Below are positions 36,101 to 48,700 of a DNA stretch of 64,000 bases, in pieces. Each line of letters starts with the position of its first letter. Position 1 is the first letter of the stretch. Position numbers and translations under genes: made by a program. Under the pieces are notes generated by a model. It worked only from the letters and a program-made list of their open reading frames with translations. It ran no database searches and was not told where the DNA came from. The stretch lies in NCBI RefSeq assembly GCF_963662255.1, contig NC_085046.1, positions 21,471,620-21,535,619 on the forward strand. The letters run 5' to 3'. The DNA comes from Cinclus cinclus. Taxonomy: Eukaryota > Chordata > Aves > Passeriformes > Cinclidae.

Positions 36101-39100
36101 AGCAATGCATGTGCCTGGAACCCTAACCCTCATGATGCAAAGATTCAAAAACAGAACTGGTGCTATTTGTACTGCCTATTTGGCTATGCGTGAAATTGTA
36201 TTGAATAAAAGGCTTATGTAGAAATCTCTTTCATATTTTCATAGGGAATAATGAGCATACATTAAGAACAAATTATACGTATCTGAACTTAATGGGTGAG
36301 TTGACCCAAGCTTTTACAAATGAATACTAATGGAAGGAAGCTGTAATATATATTAAACATTTAATTAACTTTTTGAGCAAGACTGTCAGTGCATGACAGA
36401 ATAGGAACCCATGTAAGAAAAGCAAAACAAACAAATAAAACCCAAGCCTGTATTTACAGGTACAAATCCAGAATGGGAAGTAAGACACGTTTTAGCAGCT
36501 CTTTTTCTGCTGAACATCCTAATACCTCCCTGCTCCAACAGCTGGTACTTACACATGGAGGACATCCAAATGGGGTTGTTTTCCTTTGGCCTCTGTGACT
36601 CTTGTTTTCTTTTTCAGTAGCATTGGAGGCTATGACTGAGATGGCCACGGGTTTACTATGCTGTGTCAGAGCAAAATTGAAATGTCTGTTGTGTTGTCAG
36701 ACAATGAAGCCATAAGGTTGGGGTCTCTGTGTGTATAAGTGTACAATCAGAGCCAACCTACAGCAGTGGCCTGAAGATTTGTAAGCCTGCACTGACTGTT
36801 GACATGTAGCTGATGTTTCCATCCTGTGCAAGTTGGTGTCCCATGTAAATGGCAGAGCACTGAAGCTATGTGTTTGCAGTCCCTCTAAATCACTGCGAAT
36901 ATATTACATAATCACAGTAGGAAATGTACATCAAATATAACTCTGGCTGAAGCATTTGACCTTCTGTAAAACCAGCCAATATCTCAGTGAAAGCAGATGA
37001 ACACCAGGAAACTAGGCTATTTTCCCATGACTAGGCTAATTCTTCATCATACAAGTAGTCCATAGCAATGGTGACTATTTCAGTCTATAGAAATTCAGCC
37101 TAAGAAATTCCTTTGTGTTGTGAGTACCACATTAAGGTACCATTAACTAGTATATCTATGACTAGTGATGTTTGACATCCTTGTGGTCTCTAAACGGGTG
37201 CTAATAAACAGCTCTTAGCCAGTTCGTTGCCAAATATAATATTGTTTGCTATCCAAGAGGGTTTTTTTCACAGTCCGTCCAATTTTTGGCTTACCTTCAA
37301 TTTTTAGAGTTTGGTGCAATAGTGAAATAATACCATGTGTTTCTAAGGAATTGTGATTATGTGTGAGGCATGTGAGAGGCATGTGAGAGGCAGCTCAAGG
37401 ACCAAACTGACTGATTACTCCATATCAAAACTGAGTTAATCCCCTGATGTTTAGTTGGTGTACAGCTGGGAGTTGATCAGCTGGGGAACTGCAAACAAAT
37501 GATAAATAGCACCTATTCCTAAGAGCTAAATTTCCTCTCTGTGTTGAATTTTGTGAGAAGGATTGTATTCTCTATTAGTAGCTGTCAATTCCATCTTGGC
37601 TCATTTTGTTACTGATTTGTGTCTTGGGAGAACAGTTACATTTTATTGACTATTTCTGAGCGTATGGAGTTTTGGTATACAGTTTGGTCTTTGAATGTGG
37701 GGTAAACTTCTCATTAAGGGTGAGTGCAGTGTTTGTTGTTACTGAGTATTCATTTTTGCGCAAAGAAATATTGGTCTTTTGGGCTCAAACCCTGTCATTT
37801 TTTGGTTGTGATGTCTGCTTTACTGCTAATTCAACAGTAAGGTAAATATGTCTTCCTGGCCCCACTCCATGTCCTGTAGAAAAGCTGTGGTGGTGTGGAG
37901 ACAGGGAAGCAAGAACTGTCCAGCCCCAGAGGTCGTGTGTCCTCTGAGGTCCCCTGGTACTTTGAGGACTTGCAGCTTTTGCACTTCCAAACCTTTGACT
38001 GCTTAGGGCTGAGGAGAGACAGGTCCATCTTTCTGAACTTGGCTCACTTTGCAAACACGAGCATAAATCCATGTGCACATATATGGACACCACCTCTCTT
38101 TCCAGCTGCTGCACAGTAATTGTACCACAGACAAATTGCTCTTAACAATCTGCTTTAACATCTGTATAAACCCTACCTATCCTTCTTATGTGCACAAAGT
38201 GCAGTGACTTGTGTTTACTTTGTGAGGTCTGGAGCTTGAACTAAATCTCAGGAAACGTTCACGTTTACTGTTCACATACTCCAGACACAGCAGGTGCTGT
38301 AGTCACTGTGGGAAGCAACCTCTGCCCCCAGGGCAGCACTTTCAGCTAGAAATGTGGGTTTGGTTTTGACACATTTGTAAGCTGAAGCACTTCCTGGTTC
38401 CCTGTTCTCTTTACTCAGAAAAGGAAAAAAGGCTTTACATTATGGCATTAAGTAGAACAAGTCAGAGATGGGATAAAACTCCTCAATTTTTTTTTTCCTG
38501 GGGTAGGGAAAGGATCTGGTAATTTGCCAAAAACAGTGCTATCCTCAACATCAGTAGCAAGTTTCTAGATACTCAAATGGGAATTGGCCCTCAATGTTTT
38601 CCCATTAGCACATGAGTGTTTGGAGTGAGGCAGAGGGACAGATTCAGTGATTGCAATGGAAATGTTACAGTTGAAGGAGATCACAGCCTCACCACTTGAA
38701 ATGTGGATTGCATCTTATCAGACTGGCAGAAAAGCCAGCAAATAATAAATTGCATCCCATTTTGTTTAGCTGGCAGGCAATAAGCAGTGGTCAGCCTGCT
38801 GCCTCATAGCAGTCACTTTCTGCAGAATCTCTGGTTTGACTGCCTTTTATTACCACTGGCTTTTCTGCTGGTTTCATAAAATGTGATTTTAAGAGCTTGT
38901 GTGACCTCCTTAATTCATCTTGCACTGCCGGTGTGTTTCAGGGACTTCGCTATGTATATGTGATCTAACTTGATCAAATACAATGAACTGTAGATGCTGT
39001 GACACTTGTGAAGGGGGAAGAAAGACAAATATTGAATGGAAAAAAGAAAGTAAATCAAGTCCCTGCTAAACTGACAAGGGAATACAGAAAGGAAAGAGAA

Positions 39101-40074
39101 GAAAAACATTAAAAGGTTGCTTAAAGGGCAAAACTTGCATTTATTATATGCCACAGAGGTCAAGAGGGCAATGATATTTTGATGTGTGAAAATACACATA
39201 AAATTACAGTAGAAGAGCTTATTTATTTTGGAAAACCTCATGTTGCATTGGCCAACACACAGGTTGGAGGAAGATTTCTGTCAGCAAATCTGACACTGCT
39301 GTCTGCATGCAGAAGTCAGGACTGGGTCCTGCTGGGCTGTGTATGCTGCTGGAAATGGTGAGGGGTAGAGCCCAGAGCATCAAAATAAGCCCAGGGTTGT
39401 ACATCATTTGTCTTCACTGGGAATTATATCAACTTCTGCTGCTAGGTTCAATTGTATCAGGGCTGGATTTTTCACTTCTCAATTTAAGTATTTTCCATCT
39501 AGAGGTATACCAGATACTGGCTTAAAAATGTTCCAAACAAGAAAACACACAGGATAGATTAGAAAAGAAAGTGTAATAGCACTGAGGAAGAAAAAATAGG
39601 AAGCAATTGAGTTTTTCCTGTATTTTGAAAGCTGTTTATTCTTCCAATTTAACTTGGTTAATCTATCATGAGATGCTTTTGGTTTTCTCTTTCACTGTGA
39701 CTGTAGAATCCAGTAACTTTTCTCTTTCATATAAAAAACAGGCATTTAAATAAATGTCTGTGTGGCTTTGCAACGTGACTTGTGTCTTTTATGTGATACC
39801 CCTTAATTTGTGTCATCAAGGATGTTTTTACAAATTATTTCCTTAAAACAGTCATGTCAGAAACATTAAGAAAACTTCATTTCATTCCAGCCAAAATATA
39901 AACCCAAACCAAACAATCTCAAATCCAGAACATTTTTACCTTAATGTGTTGAATCATTTAATGTAATGTAACTACACTCTATGTTGGTCTCCTGTAATAT
40001 TCAGGTTCTAATAGGAAAACTTGTTATGAACTTAGAAGAAGTTGATAACATCTATTATTTCAATTAGCATATTA
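33171..40074. other. Unique DNA, no gene recognised
   Basis: Frames reach 109 codons (37,785-38,114 and 38,915-39,241, both minus); the second overlies a purine-rich tract at about 39,005-39,115. A short tandem repeat TGTGAGAGGCA occurs twice at 37,371-37,392 after a shortened copy. A 12-bp inverted repeat spans 38,727-38,867 (listed separately). No transposon or RNA gene seen. Confidence 0.45.
38727..38867. repeat. 12-bp inverted repeat with 117-bp spacer
   Basis: CAGAAAAGCCAG at 38,727-38,738 is the exact reverse complement of CTGGCTTTTCTG at 38,856-38,867. One further G-C pair and two G-T pairs extend the outer end. The enclosed DNA is unique. Confidence 0.6.
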
Positions 40075-40168
40075 TGGAATCATAGAGTAGTTTGGTTTGG
40101 AAGGGACCTTGAAAGGTGATCAAGTTATAACCCCCTGCAAGGAGCAAGGACACCTTGAGCATCTTATT
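40075..40168 (-). mobile_element. CR1 LINE, short 3'-terminal fragment (antisense)
   Basis: The plus strand begins ATGGAATCATAGAGTAGTTT and continues through GGAAGGGACCTTGAAAG to CCCCCTGCAAGGAGCAAGGACACCTT in register, which is the reverse complement of the CR1 3' UTR and tail. Only about 95 bp are present. The fragment is 5'-truncated within the 3' UTR, with a few substitutions against the copies at 8.1 and 63.0 kb. Confidence 0.88.
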
Positions 40169-42840
40169 TCATGTTGATTTTTTTGCTTTTTTTTCTCGGG
40201 ACTTATTCTACTACGTGAAAGTTTGGCATCAAATGACAAAATTATGAAATTGATCAGGTGTAATTTTTCATATTTGAAGACTGTTTTCAGCTGCACTAAT
40301 AAATGCCCTAGCCAATAGGAGCTATGGTGTGGTGCAGTGAACAGTCTTGGGAAACAAGTGTTAATTTAGGATGTAAATGGTGGTGGAAGTCTGAAATGGT
40401 GGTTAAATGAGAGAATCATCAGGAGGAAGCTATTGCTGTTGCTGACACGGTCCCATCCATGGAACAGAGCTTTTCATAGCACACTACCCCTGTCACTGAC
40501 AGCCACTTATAAATCATGGAAATAATGATGGATGGGGCACCATCAAAACAGCCTTCACAAACTGGACTTTAAAAGCTTTGCTCTAGAAAGGCAGGTGCAA
40601 CCTGGAACTCAGTAGACCAGCAGCAGTACAGGGGTGGCTTTGTACCCCAAACCAAAGGGTGCCTGATGCTCCCAAAGCCCCTGCCCTTCCTATGGCTCAT
40701 GGTGCTCTGAGCTCCCCAAGAGACCCTTCCACAGTGTTAGGTACTCACCCTGCATCCTCAGGCACTACACATGCTGCCACTTGTGCTGCTCTCTATGTCT
40801 CTGATTCAGCCACTTAATCTATTGGTTTGAAATAGTGTTGTGCATGTCCAACCTTAAAATTTCTGGGAGGAGCTCTTTTTTCCATTTCAGTAATGGAGTT
40901 AAAGTCAGAGTTACAACCTATAAGTGATGAAGATTAGATTCTTACAAGAGTTTGGTATCAGTTTATCCATAACTTTGGAAATCAATATGCATTTAATGTT
41001 TTCACTCAACAGTGATGTAGATTTAGGCTATTCCTGAACATCTTTGAAAATGTCAGACATTTTCTGGGGGACAGCATGTTTACAGCTTATAACTAAGGTT
41101 AGATTCAAAAGTAATTATTAAGAAAATGAAACAAAACTGGCTTGACTTTTCCAAGTCATTGCAAACCCATTCATTATAGGGGTTGTAAAACCCTGTAAAG
41201 CAAAGATACATAAAAAACAGAACTCTAATTTTAGAAACTGGGTTTCAAGATTATTGTCTCACATCTGTGCCCTAAAACACAAAAATATTTGTTCAAGTAA
41301 TCTCTGGTATATTCCAAACCATCTCTGAAAAATATGGCAATAAAATAATCAGTAATAATTCTGGCCCCTAGGTTAAATTCTGCACAACAAATAAAAATGG
41401 GCAGACTATCATTCAAGAGAATGGTGCAAAAATTCTTGTTGAATTAATAGAGGGTTTATCTTGAAGATTTTCTTTCACAACTTGAAACTTACTTGTAGGT
41501 TAGCAAACTCAACAGCTGGGCCTTTCTGCAAAATGTGGTTATTCTGCACCACATTTTGAACAAATCAAGTTGCTACAGAATGCCTGAGAGCTTGTGAGAT
41601 ACTGTGTGGTGTAGCTTAGTTTTCAATTGTGTAGAAGGTGGCTCCTAGATTTAAAATGCTAATCTGTAGCATTTTATATCTGTCACAGGGTATCAAATTT
41701 GCCATATAAAAGGCACTGAAGTCCTTAACAAGTTTTACCCTCATTTTGACAAATGCTCTTCTTCTACCTGCTGCTATTTCTGTGTGAAGAGGAAGGTGAC
41801 AAAATGTGACAAAGGTGACAAAGTTAGACGACAAAAATATCTTTGCTACTGTTCAGTAACCTCCATGCACCTGGTCTCCATGGTGCTGTAGGATGGGGAG
41901 GCCAAGAGGCAGGCAGCTCAGTTATCAGTCTCTTGAGCATGCCTGCCTGTGTGGAGACAGGGCACGCAGAGGTAAAGCAGCAGCTGTTCTGCTGCTAGAC
42001 CAGCAGCATTTCTGCTAGTGCTTCTGTGTGCAGGTACGACTGAGGAAAGGAATAATGGAAAAACTCCCAGCAAAATTGTACAGGCCTTGTCATTCAATTG
42101 CAAAGACAGCGAAAGAGTCCCTGTGATTTGTTTTGCAAAATGTTTATGAGAAGAGCCAAAACTTAGAAAATTTCCTTTGTTTTTCACCCCTGTTTGTAGG
42201 TTGACTGGAGGACAGAGAACAAGGGATGCCTGTGCTTTTTCTCCTTTTGAACAAACACGTTGTCTGCCCACTCCCACATCACACACTATGGCAACAGACC
42301 CTTGTCCTCTCTCCTCTATGTCCCAGGGTCCAGAGCAGTACTTCAGGAGCAGCTGGAGCAGAGACTGAAATTAGGACAACCTTGGAGGAAAGTGTCTGTA
42401 TAAAGTGTGGTTACATGGCAGAAGTTGCTGAAAACAGAGTTTTCAGCTCACCATAAGCCACACTGTTCCACCCTCATCCCCCAGTTCTCTGCAGCCAGGT
42501 GAGCTGCAGCTGGTCCTGGTCCATGTCTGGGATGTTCAGTGGCCGTCTTGCTTGGTGGCCACTCTCAGTGCTGGTCAACCTGGCTACAAAAGCATTTTTC
42601 CGCTCCCAGTTGGTTTCTGCATTAAAGTTCTGTTTGTTTTCCTGCTAAGGTTGGGTTTTTTTCTCCCCCAGGGCCCTAATGTCCTGTTGTTAATCTAAAA
42701 TTAAAAGCCTACCATTTACCATCCTGAGGGAAACAGATAGGGCTTACATGGAAGTCACTTTCTCAGAGGTGCTGGTGGCCATGGATGGTGCTGAGTCTCC
42801 AGCTCTGATGGAGCACAGCAGATGCATCAGTAGATAATGC

Positions 42841-42890
42841 AGTGCTAGCCAGTGCTAGCCACTGCTTTACTTCCCAAATCTTCCCAAATC
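42841..42890. repeat. Two neighbouring exact 10-bp tandem duplications
   Basis: AGTGCTAGCC occurs twice in a row (42,841-42,860). After exactly ten bases, TTCCCAAATC also occurs twice in a row (42,871-42,890), followed by a partial third copy. The intervening ACTGCTTTAC resembles a degenerate copy of the first unit. Confidence 0.8.
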
Positions 42891-44616
42891 CCAAATGACA
42901 CTTAAAATTCAGTAGAGTCTCTGCTTCCCTCTGCTGAGCCACTACATCAGGCAGATTTAACTTGCTTGTTTGTTTTTTTGTTTTTTTTAAAGAAAGTCAG
43001 CTATCTTTATTCTTTAAACTACATCTACAATATGAAGAACTCCCAGCAGAAGTTGTTTCCTTTATTACATGGGTTATGCTACAAAGTTATTCCTGTCTTC
43101 TCAAATCAAACAGAAGGATCATATGGCAGTTTCAGGGAGAGTAGAAAAACATAATTCTGTTTTGTGTGGGTGAACTTCCATGGAAGGCAGCTGACTTTGC
43201 TTTGGGCAGCATTTGGCAGCATGTCAGTGTCTGTATGGAGAACTTGGCATATATTACCTCTTTATTCACTGGATCTCATTTATGAAAAGGAAAGGAAGTC
43301 CAAAAGCTGATTAAGTCAGACTCAAGTCACAGAGACTGTTTAGATTATTTTAGGGAAGATTCTGTTACAAACTCACATTCCAGTTTGGGTTGACATAGTA
43401 TAGTTATATGTTTTCACCATATGTTTATAATTTTAAACAGCTCGGGGGAAAACAAACAAAAACTATGCCTCCTGCTAGAGGGACCTATTGGCAATGTAAT
43501 CCTGGGCAGAAAATTCAGATGATGAATTGTGCCTCTCAGAACATCAATCAAACCTCTTCCATAAAGAATGAGCAAACACTTATTTTATTAACCTGAATTT
43601 AGTCAATGATAGTGTCTTACTTTCTTAAAAAGAACAATTCAAGAAACAAACTACCAGTTAAATTGCATTATTTTTTTTCTCTGATGACACAGTTTCTTAC
43701 TATGCTTTACACTTCCAGTAAGGTTTTTTTTTTAATATATCATTTTTTTACATTCCACACTTTTTATGAGGTCCATAATAGAGAACTTATTTTAGTTTAG
43801 AAATGTTTATGGTATACCTCATCTGCCCAGGAAGAACAAAGAAAATAATTTGTATGAGTATTTAGTAAGGGAAATAAAATGACCAACATTTTCATCCTCA
43901 AACTCTAAATTATCACGTAAGATTGCTCAGTTTAGAAATTATTATCCAGAGAAACACTGAGCAATTTTTCACCCGTATCCCCTCTTAGTCTTACCTGCAG
44001 GTGGGATTCTTGGCCAGCTTATTTTATCCCATGTGTCACTGCCTCTAACTTGTGCAGATGCTGTGCCTGATCCTCATGGAAGTCACTGTGCTATGCTACA
44101 CCAGGAATCACCAGGCAGCTAAACTTCACATTTTCATTACTTTAAGCTGGTGTTTCCAAGGACACTGTTTGCATCCCTCTATGCTCACAAGAGCACAAAA
44201 ATTTAAAGCATTTTTTCATTGTCAATGTCATCTAAATCTCGAATTGGTACTAGAATAAGTAATGGAAGTTGTTTATTTGTGCACTATTCCACTTCCTGAT
44301 GGATATTTCCTACAGTGGGAAAACAGAGCTTTGAATGCAGTGTTGGTGCAGTGGGATCTGAGGCAGTGGGAACAGAGAAAACCTTCTTGGAGGAGGGTTT
44401 CTACTAAGCTCAAATTAAATTTTATTTCAGAGAGAGTGGATTTGCTATCAGTTTCTCAACATCCCAATTTGACATTATTCCCATTGCCTTAGCATCTAGA
44501 AAACATGTCTGGAAAAAAAACCACACAGAATTAGGCTGTAGATAGGAAAGCACCAAAGGTCCAAGGGAGGAGTTTAAATGCTTTGAAAATAACTGGGTCC
44601 TTACAGCAAAGTGCAA

Positions 44617-44657
44617 ATATATAATATATATACACAGATATATATACATATTATAGA
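44617..44657. repeat. TA-rich imperfect microsatellite
   Basis: Mixed TA and CA units (ATATATAATATATATACACAG type) of about 40 bp. Degenerate, with no recognisable parent element. Confidence 0.7.
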
Positions 44658-47600
44658 GCTGTAATTCTGGTACCTGGCACTATACACTAATTAGCTACAA
44701 TTATGTACACCTGTATTTGGAAAACATACAAATATGAGATCTATAAAATAAGATGGTCTGCCCTATTGACAGATTGTTTCAAATAATATTAGCTGCTCAT
44801 ATTAATGGAAATCAAATGTAATAATTAGTGATTCAGAGAAAATTGTGGTAAAATCAGAGTTGCTCAGAGCATTTGTAGGGATAGAATAAAGAACTAAGAT
44901 GGGCAAATTGCATTTGATGAATGCTACACTTTTCAATACACCTTTGCTGGGCTAATAGTAATAAATGAGGCTCTGAGCTCAGTGAGTGGTGCCAGGCACT
45001 CTTCTAATAACAGTAATTCCAAAATAGTAGGTGAGAATGAGCTTAGAAATAAAAACGGGGAATCAAAATACTGTCTCAGTCTTGTTAAAAGAAGTCTTTA
45101 ATTTTTTTTTTTTTAATTTCTAACAAAAATGCCCCCCAAACCAATCCTGAAGAATACAACTTTTTGCTGCATAACCAAAAATGTGGCAAATTTATTACCA
45201 AACCAAGCTTTGGAGGACTGCAGACTTTGAATCAAACCTGAGAGAAGATTTCAGGTTAATAAATCACCGAGGAAGGTGAGGATCATAGCAGTAGCATGCT
45301 TGTGAGTAGTAAAGAGGATTAAAAGCATTAGGAGCATTTGGTGGTAATCAGCAAAGTTCTGGTTCTTGGGAATATTTACATCTAACTAGCTATGTGACCT
45401 GTACTGTCTATGTGCTGAGATTTAACAACTTTTTAAGGAGTAGCTCCCACATTATGGGGGAATTTACAGACAGGTTTATCCAGTTTAAGTATTCCTAGCT
45501 GAAATATTTATGTTCTGCCATTGTACCACAACTAATTTATCAGGAACTTTTGTACAGGTAATAAAGAGATGGGGAGGACAGTAACATGTTTCTACTAGCA
45601 ATATGGTAAATAACTCCTCTGCTTTTAGATACTGTGGACGAATATGTTTCTTCCTTAGGTGTCTAGTAATTTGAATTGATGAACATATAACATCTGTTCT
45701 GCTAGTAAAGGTAAACTTTCATCTGGCTTTCATCACATATTTGAAGCAGATGAAGGGTGAGAAGCTGGGGATTTGTGCAGTGGGAATGTGTGGCAGTTGC
45801 TGCTCTTCAGATGCAGATGCAGCACAATACTGCCCAGATTCCCTCTGTGATGAGACAGCGAGGAGTTGTTATTTTGATCATCTCCTCTGCCTTTCTGCCT
45901 ACTCCAGGCTTCTGAATTTCACATTTTGTTCTTTCAGCAAACCCACAATTTCCCATGGGGTCTGGAGCATTGCTCCAGATTCAGACTTCAGGCTCACCTG
46001 GGATTACCCAGTTTCCCTTATGCTGCCCATTTGGGGAATGCTGCTGCTCCCAGTTTGTGCCAGCTGGGGCAATGGAAATTGTTCTGTGTGGAAAATTGTC
46101 AACAGATCCTGAACCAGTACATACAGCTTATTCTATTTTACAGATCTTGCTTTTGTTGAGTATAGTATCCTCTCTCTGACTCTTCTTCAGTGAAATTGTG
46201 CAGGATTCTTTAAAAAATGTATTTCTTTCATCCTTGTAAAAATCAACTATTTCAGGAAAGTAAGTACACCTTCTTCAGAAGACACTTCCTCAATTCTTTG
46301 TTTCTCCAACAGTTAGAAAGCGATGATTTACAAAGCTGTAGTGGAATGGCAAATATAGATAAGGAAACCAGCCTGCAGGCACTTGCCATCTGCATTTAAC
46401 TGTAATATAAATGCCAATTAATGCAAATGATGACAATTTGTTAGATCTTAATGCCTATCTGAACAATAACCCAAAAAATTCAGATGGAACCACATTAAAA
46501 CTACCTTTTATGTAAGATATAGTTAATTGCTTGCACAGAGGGACTTGCCTTCAACAGCCTGGCTGTCCTCCAGGTTAAGGTTCAGAGGGCTTTGCAACTG
46601 CATTGAGAAGAGGTGGCTGTGAAGGAATAACAGGAGCTGCCAAGTGTGGAAATCTCACAAGGTGGAAGGTGTTGGTGGATGTTTCCCAGCTTGTCCCTCT
46701 TTGCTGCATCTCGGCATACAGCACACCTGCTGAAAAAATATGTCTGGTGTCAAGAGAAGAGTGGATGTGCTGGTCCACATTTGATTTTTGTAGCAGGAGG
46801 TCACAGTCTTTCTGGCTAGCTCTCTGCAATAACTTTACTCGGTCTTCTGCCAGTGCTTTTCTCTGCAGAGAGCACTCCTGATCCAGTACCTCGAGAATGA
46901 TGCAGAATACCTGGACTTGGGCTGCTGCAAAACTTGCTCAGAAAAATACCTGTACTGTGTGTAATTGAAGTGCCTACATGGCTCAGCATTTCCTGGTCAC
47001 ATCAGCAGGGGCTGGTAAATCAGCCAAATCAGAGCTACTGTCATCCAAAGGGAGCTGAGAGGGACCTGTCTCTGCAGCAGTGTGGCTGCTGCTGGGTACT
47101 TTCCACTTTGGTCTAGTGGGTAATTTGAAAAAACAGCAAATGAGAAATCTGGGTACTGCCCTCTGTGCTCTCAAAGATATTTATGCGTAATCTAGAAGCT
47201 TTGAGTATATGGCTTTGTCTCAGATGCACAGGAAGGGCAGGTAATATAGATTACTAGAAAGAAAGTGAGTTTATTGAATTAATTTGTTTAGGCCATATAG
47301 GTGTGATGTCACATCTAAGCTTAATTAAAAAAAAAGGCAAACCATAACTTTTAAACTTCTCATTCCTTGTTTGAGCATGAAGTTATTCTTAGCTGGAAAA
47401 CCCTCTCATTAAAAACTTGCTCTCTCCCAGTCAGAAGTCTGAAGTACAGCATCAGTCATGGGTATCTCCCATGTCTTCTGTAATCATGTCCATTTAAATT
47501 CTACATGTTAAAGGTAAGAGATCAAACTCAGCCTGTGCAACAACCTGTGTTTAATGAGCTCCTTGTACAGAGTAAGCAGGTACGCACCTTTTTCTCTTTT

Positions 47601-47999
47601 AATTGCTAACAGTTGCTGTGTCTCATATTTACTACACATGATGGTGCAGATTTGAAGCATTGGAAGTATTTTGTGGTCTGTCCTGTAGCACTCCCTTCAT
47701 GCTTTCAAATGTGGCATGAAACCAGGCCTCTAGTTTCAGCTGGAAGAAGGAAAAAAAAGCAGATGTACTTGAAAGAGTGGCTTATTTGTTCTTTTTTTCT
47801 TGTCTTTTGAGGACTGTGGTCACCCTTGACAGCTGAGCCTGTTTAGTGCATATGATGTCAAAATTGTTTCAGCTTATTAACTTCAAAAACATCAGAGCAT
47901 ATAGTTAAATGTGCCCATTTAGAGATGCAGGTTTAATTACAACCTAAGTGCATCACAGAAGTGAATACAAATTGATGTTGCAGAAGGAGGCTACAACAG

Positions 48000-48700
48000 C
48001 AGAGACAGTTCATCTCCCTCACTTGGCAGCTGTTTGGAGGTGTCTCCAGGGAGAGCAGTGTATTGTCACCAGACTGTGCAGTGCTGCTGCTAACCCTTAG
48101 CCAGGTGGGCTTTGGTGTCACGGTGCAGAGCCAGATGCTGCTGGTGTGTACCAGCGAGCACCGCTCTCTGTGTATGAACCTGGCAGAGCTCCCAAACTCA
48201 CTGCAGGATAAAAAGCAAATTCAATTGTTTTACCCAGAGTCTGAGGAGAGGACGTGCAGGATCAAAGAAAAATATATTGTCTTGAAATTGTGCTTTCCTT
48301 GTACGTTTCCCTGACTTGCAGTTGAAGTTACTCCCATCCTAGACCTGTAAGGAATCTCAGAGACCGGGAGCTTCATCTGATTTCGCAATGTTGAGAAGAT
48401 AGAACTTGCTAAAACACGCAGGTGTTCTTGGGACCAGGGCACAGGCAAAACTGCTCTTTTCTCACTCACAGGCAGTGGCAGAAGAAACCTGGCATGCCTT
48501 TCTTAGTGGTGGCTGCAGCTGGGGTCCCCAGCCACCAAAGCATCCCAGTGCCACCTGCCCTCAGCCACAGTGGTCTTGGGGGCATGGGGAGCTGTGGGGA
48601 CACGCACAGCTTTCATCTGATGTCCCCTGTGGTGTGAGCTGCCACCACTGCCCCAAGGCTGATTTTGAGAACAGTGACATGTTTCATGAAAAAGACAGCA
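48000..48700. other. G+C-richer segment, no gene recognised
   Basis: Several overlapping frames of 62-120 codons on both strands, the longest at 48,406-48,768 (plus). Overlap of frames in different registers with none favoured argues against coding. CpG is not enriched enough by eye to suggest a promoter island. Confidence 0.4.

Larger units (their letters stand above)
40169..47999. other. Unique DNA, no gene recognised
   Basis: The longest frames are 122 codons (41,918-42,286, minus) and 123 codons (45,741-46,112, plus). The latter is overlapped by two other plus-strand frames of similar length, so no frame is favoured. Small tandem features are three TGACAAA units at about 41,794-41,823, adjoining 10-bp duplications at 42,841-42,890, and a TA/CA-rich tract at 44,617-44,657. 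No transposon tail or RNA gene seen. Confidence 0.45.
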
